Assembly: GCA_031273285.1 (NCBI GenBank)
Contig: JAISSE010000011.1
Coordinates: 1-5,380, forward strand
Direction: 5' to 3'
DNA: 5,380 nucleotides
Source of the DNA: Prevotellaceae bacterium
GTDB lineage: Bacteria > Bacteroidota > Bacteroidia > Bacteroidales > UBA932
The notes under the pieces are model-generated. The model did no database searches and was not told the origin of the DNA. It worked only from the letters and a program-made list of their open reading frames with translations. The position numbers were made by a program, and so were the translations under genes. How positions within the stretch are numbered: the stretch's first letter is position 1; each line of letters begins with the position of its first letter. Positions 5,336 through 5,380 of the stretch are shown piece after piece.

Positions 5336-5380
5336 AGCCGAAATTCCGCAAAGCCGCCGACAACCGAGTTTGCTCTTGCA

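Noticed and set aside
4977..5363. 128-codon minus-strand open frame overlapping the hflX start
   Set aside because: It overlaps the 5' end of hflX in another frame and its upstream half is made of the short repeats at 5205-5335. The product is rich in Arg and Ser without a recognisable motif.

Overview
The window looks like chromosomal DNA of a Bacteroidota (probably Bacteroidales) bacterium. The evidence is the protein styles (a Bacteroidales-type LptF/LptG tail, a Tat-exported Gfo/Idh/MocA oxidoreductase, a tandem DUF1080 protein), AT-rich spacers without clear Shine-Dalgarno sequences, and one match to the Bacteroides-type -7 promoter element (TAnnTTTG). Intergenic palindromes of the kind scattered through such genomes point the same way. 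This assignment is inference; no rRNA or other taxonomic marker is present.

Layout. On the plus strand, positions 1-405 hold the 3' end of an LptF/LptG-family permease gene. It converges on three minus-strand genes. Positions 406-893 are non-coding and packed with inverted and direct repeats; the block 422-820 is bounded by inverted copies of one unit of about 40 bp. The minus-strand genes, in transcription order, are hflX (5188 to 3980), a Tat-signal Gfo/Idh/MocA oxidoreductase (3806 to 2406) and a secreted protein with two DUF1080 / 3-keto-disaccharide hydrolase domains (2243 to 894). The spacers are 173 bp (hflX to oxidoreductase) and 162 bp (oxidoreductase to DUF1080). The first carries three copies of a 12-bp box and a candidate promoter. 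The second carries a perfect 11-bp hairpin that looks like a terminator or attenuator. The 192 bp upstream of hflX hold no gene but three kinds of short repeat.

How the genes fit together. hflX (ribosome rescue GTPase) and the Lpt permease (lipopolysaccharide export) are housekeeping genes. The oxidoreductase and the DUF1080 protein are both predicted to leave the cytoplasm. They belong to the two families that, in Bacteroides, take part in a non-classical route of glycoside breakdown: oxidation of a sugar at C3, then cleavage of the 3-keto-glycoside. The pair is therefore the most interesting functional unit here, possibly a small envelope glycoside-processing module. No transporter, sensor or classical glycoside hydrolase is visible in the window to define its substrate. 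I found no CRISPR array, tRNA, rRNA, transposase or clearly new defence system.
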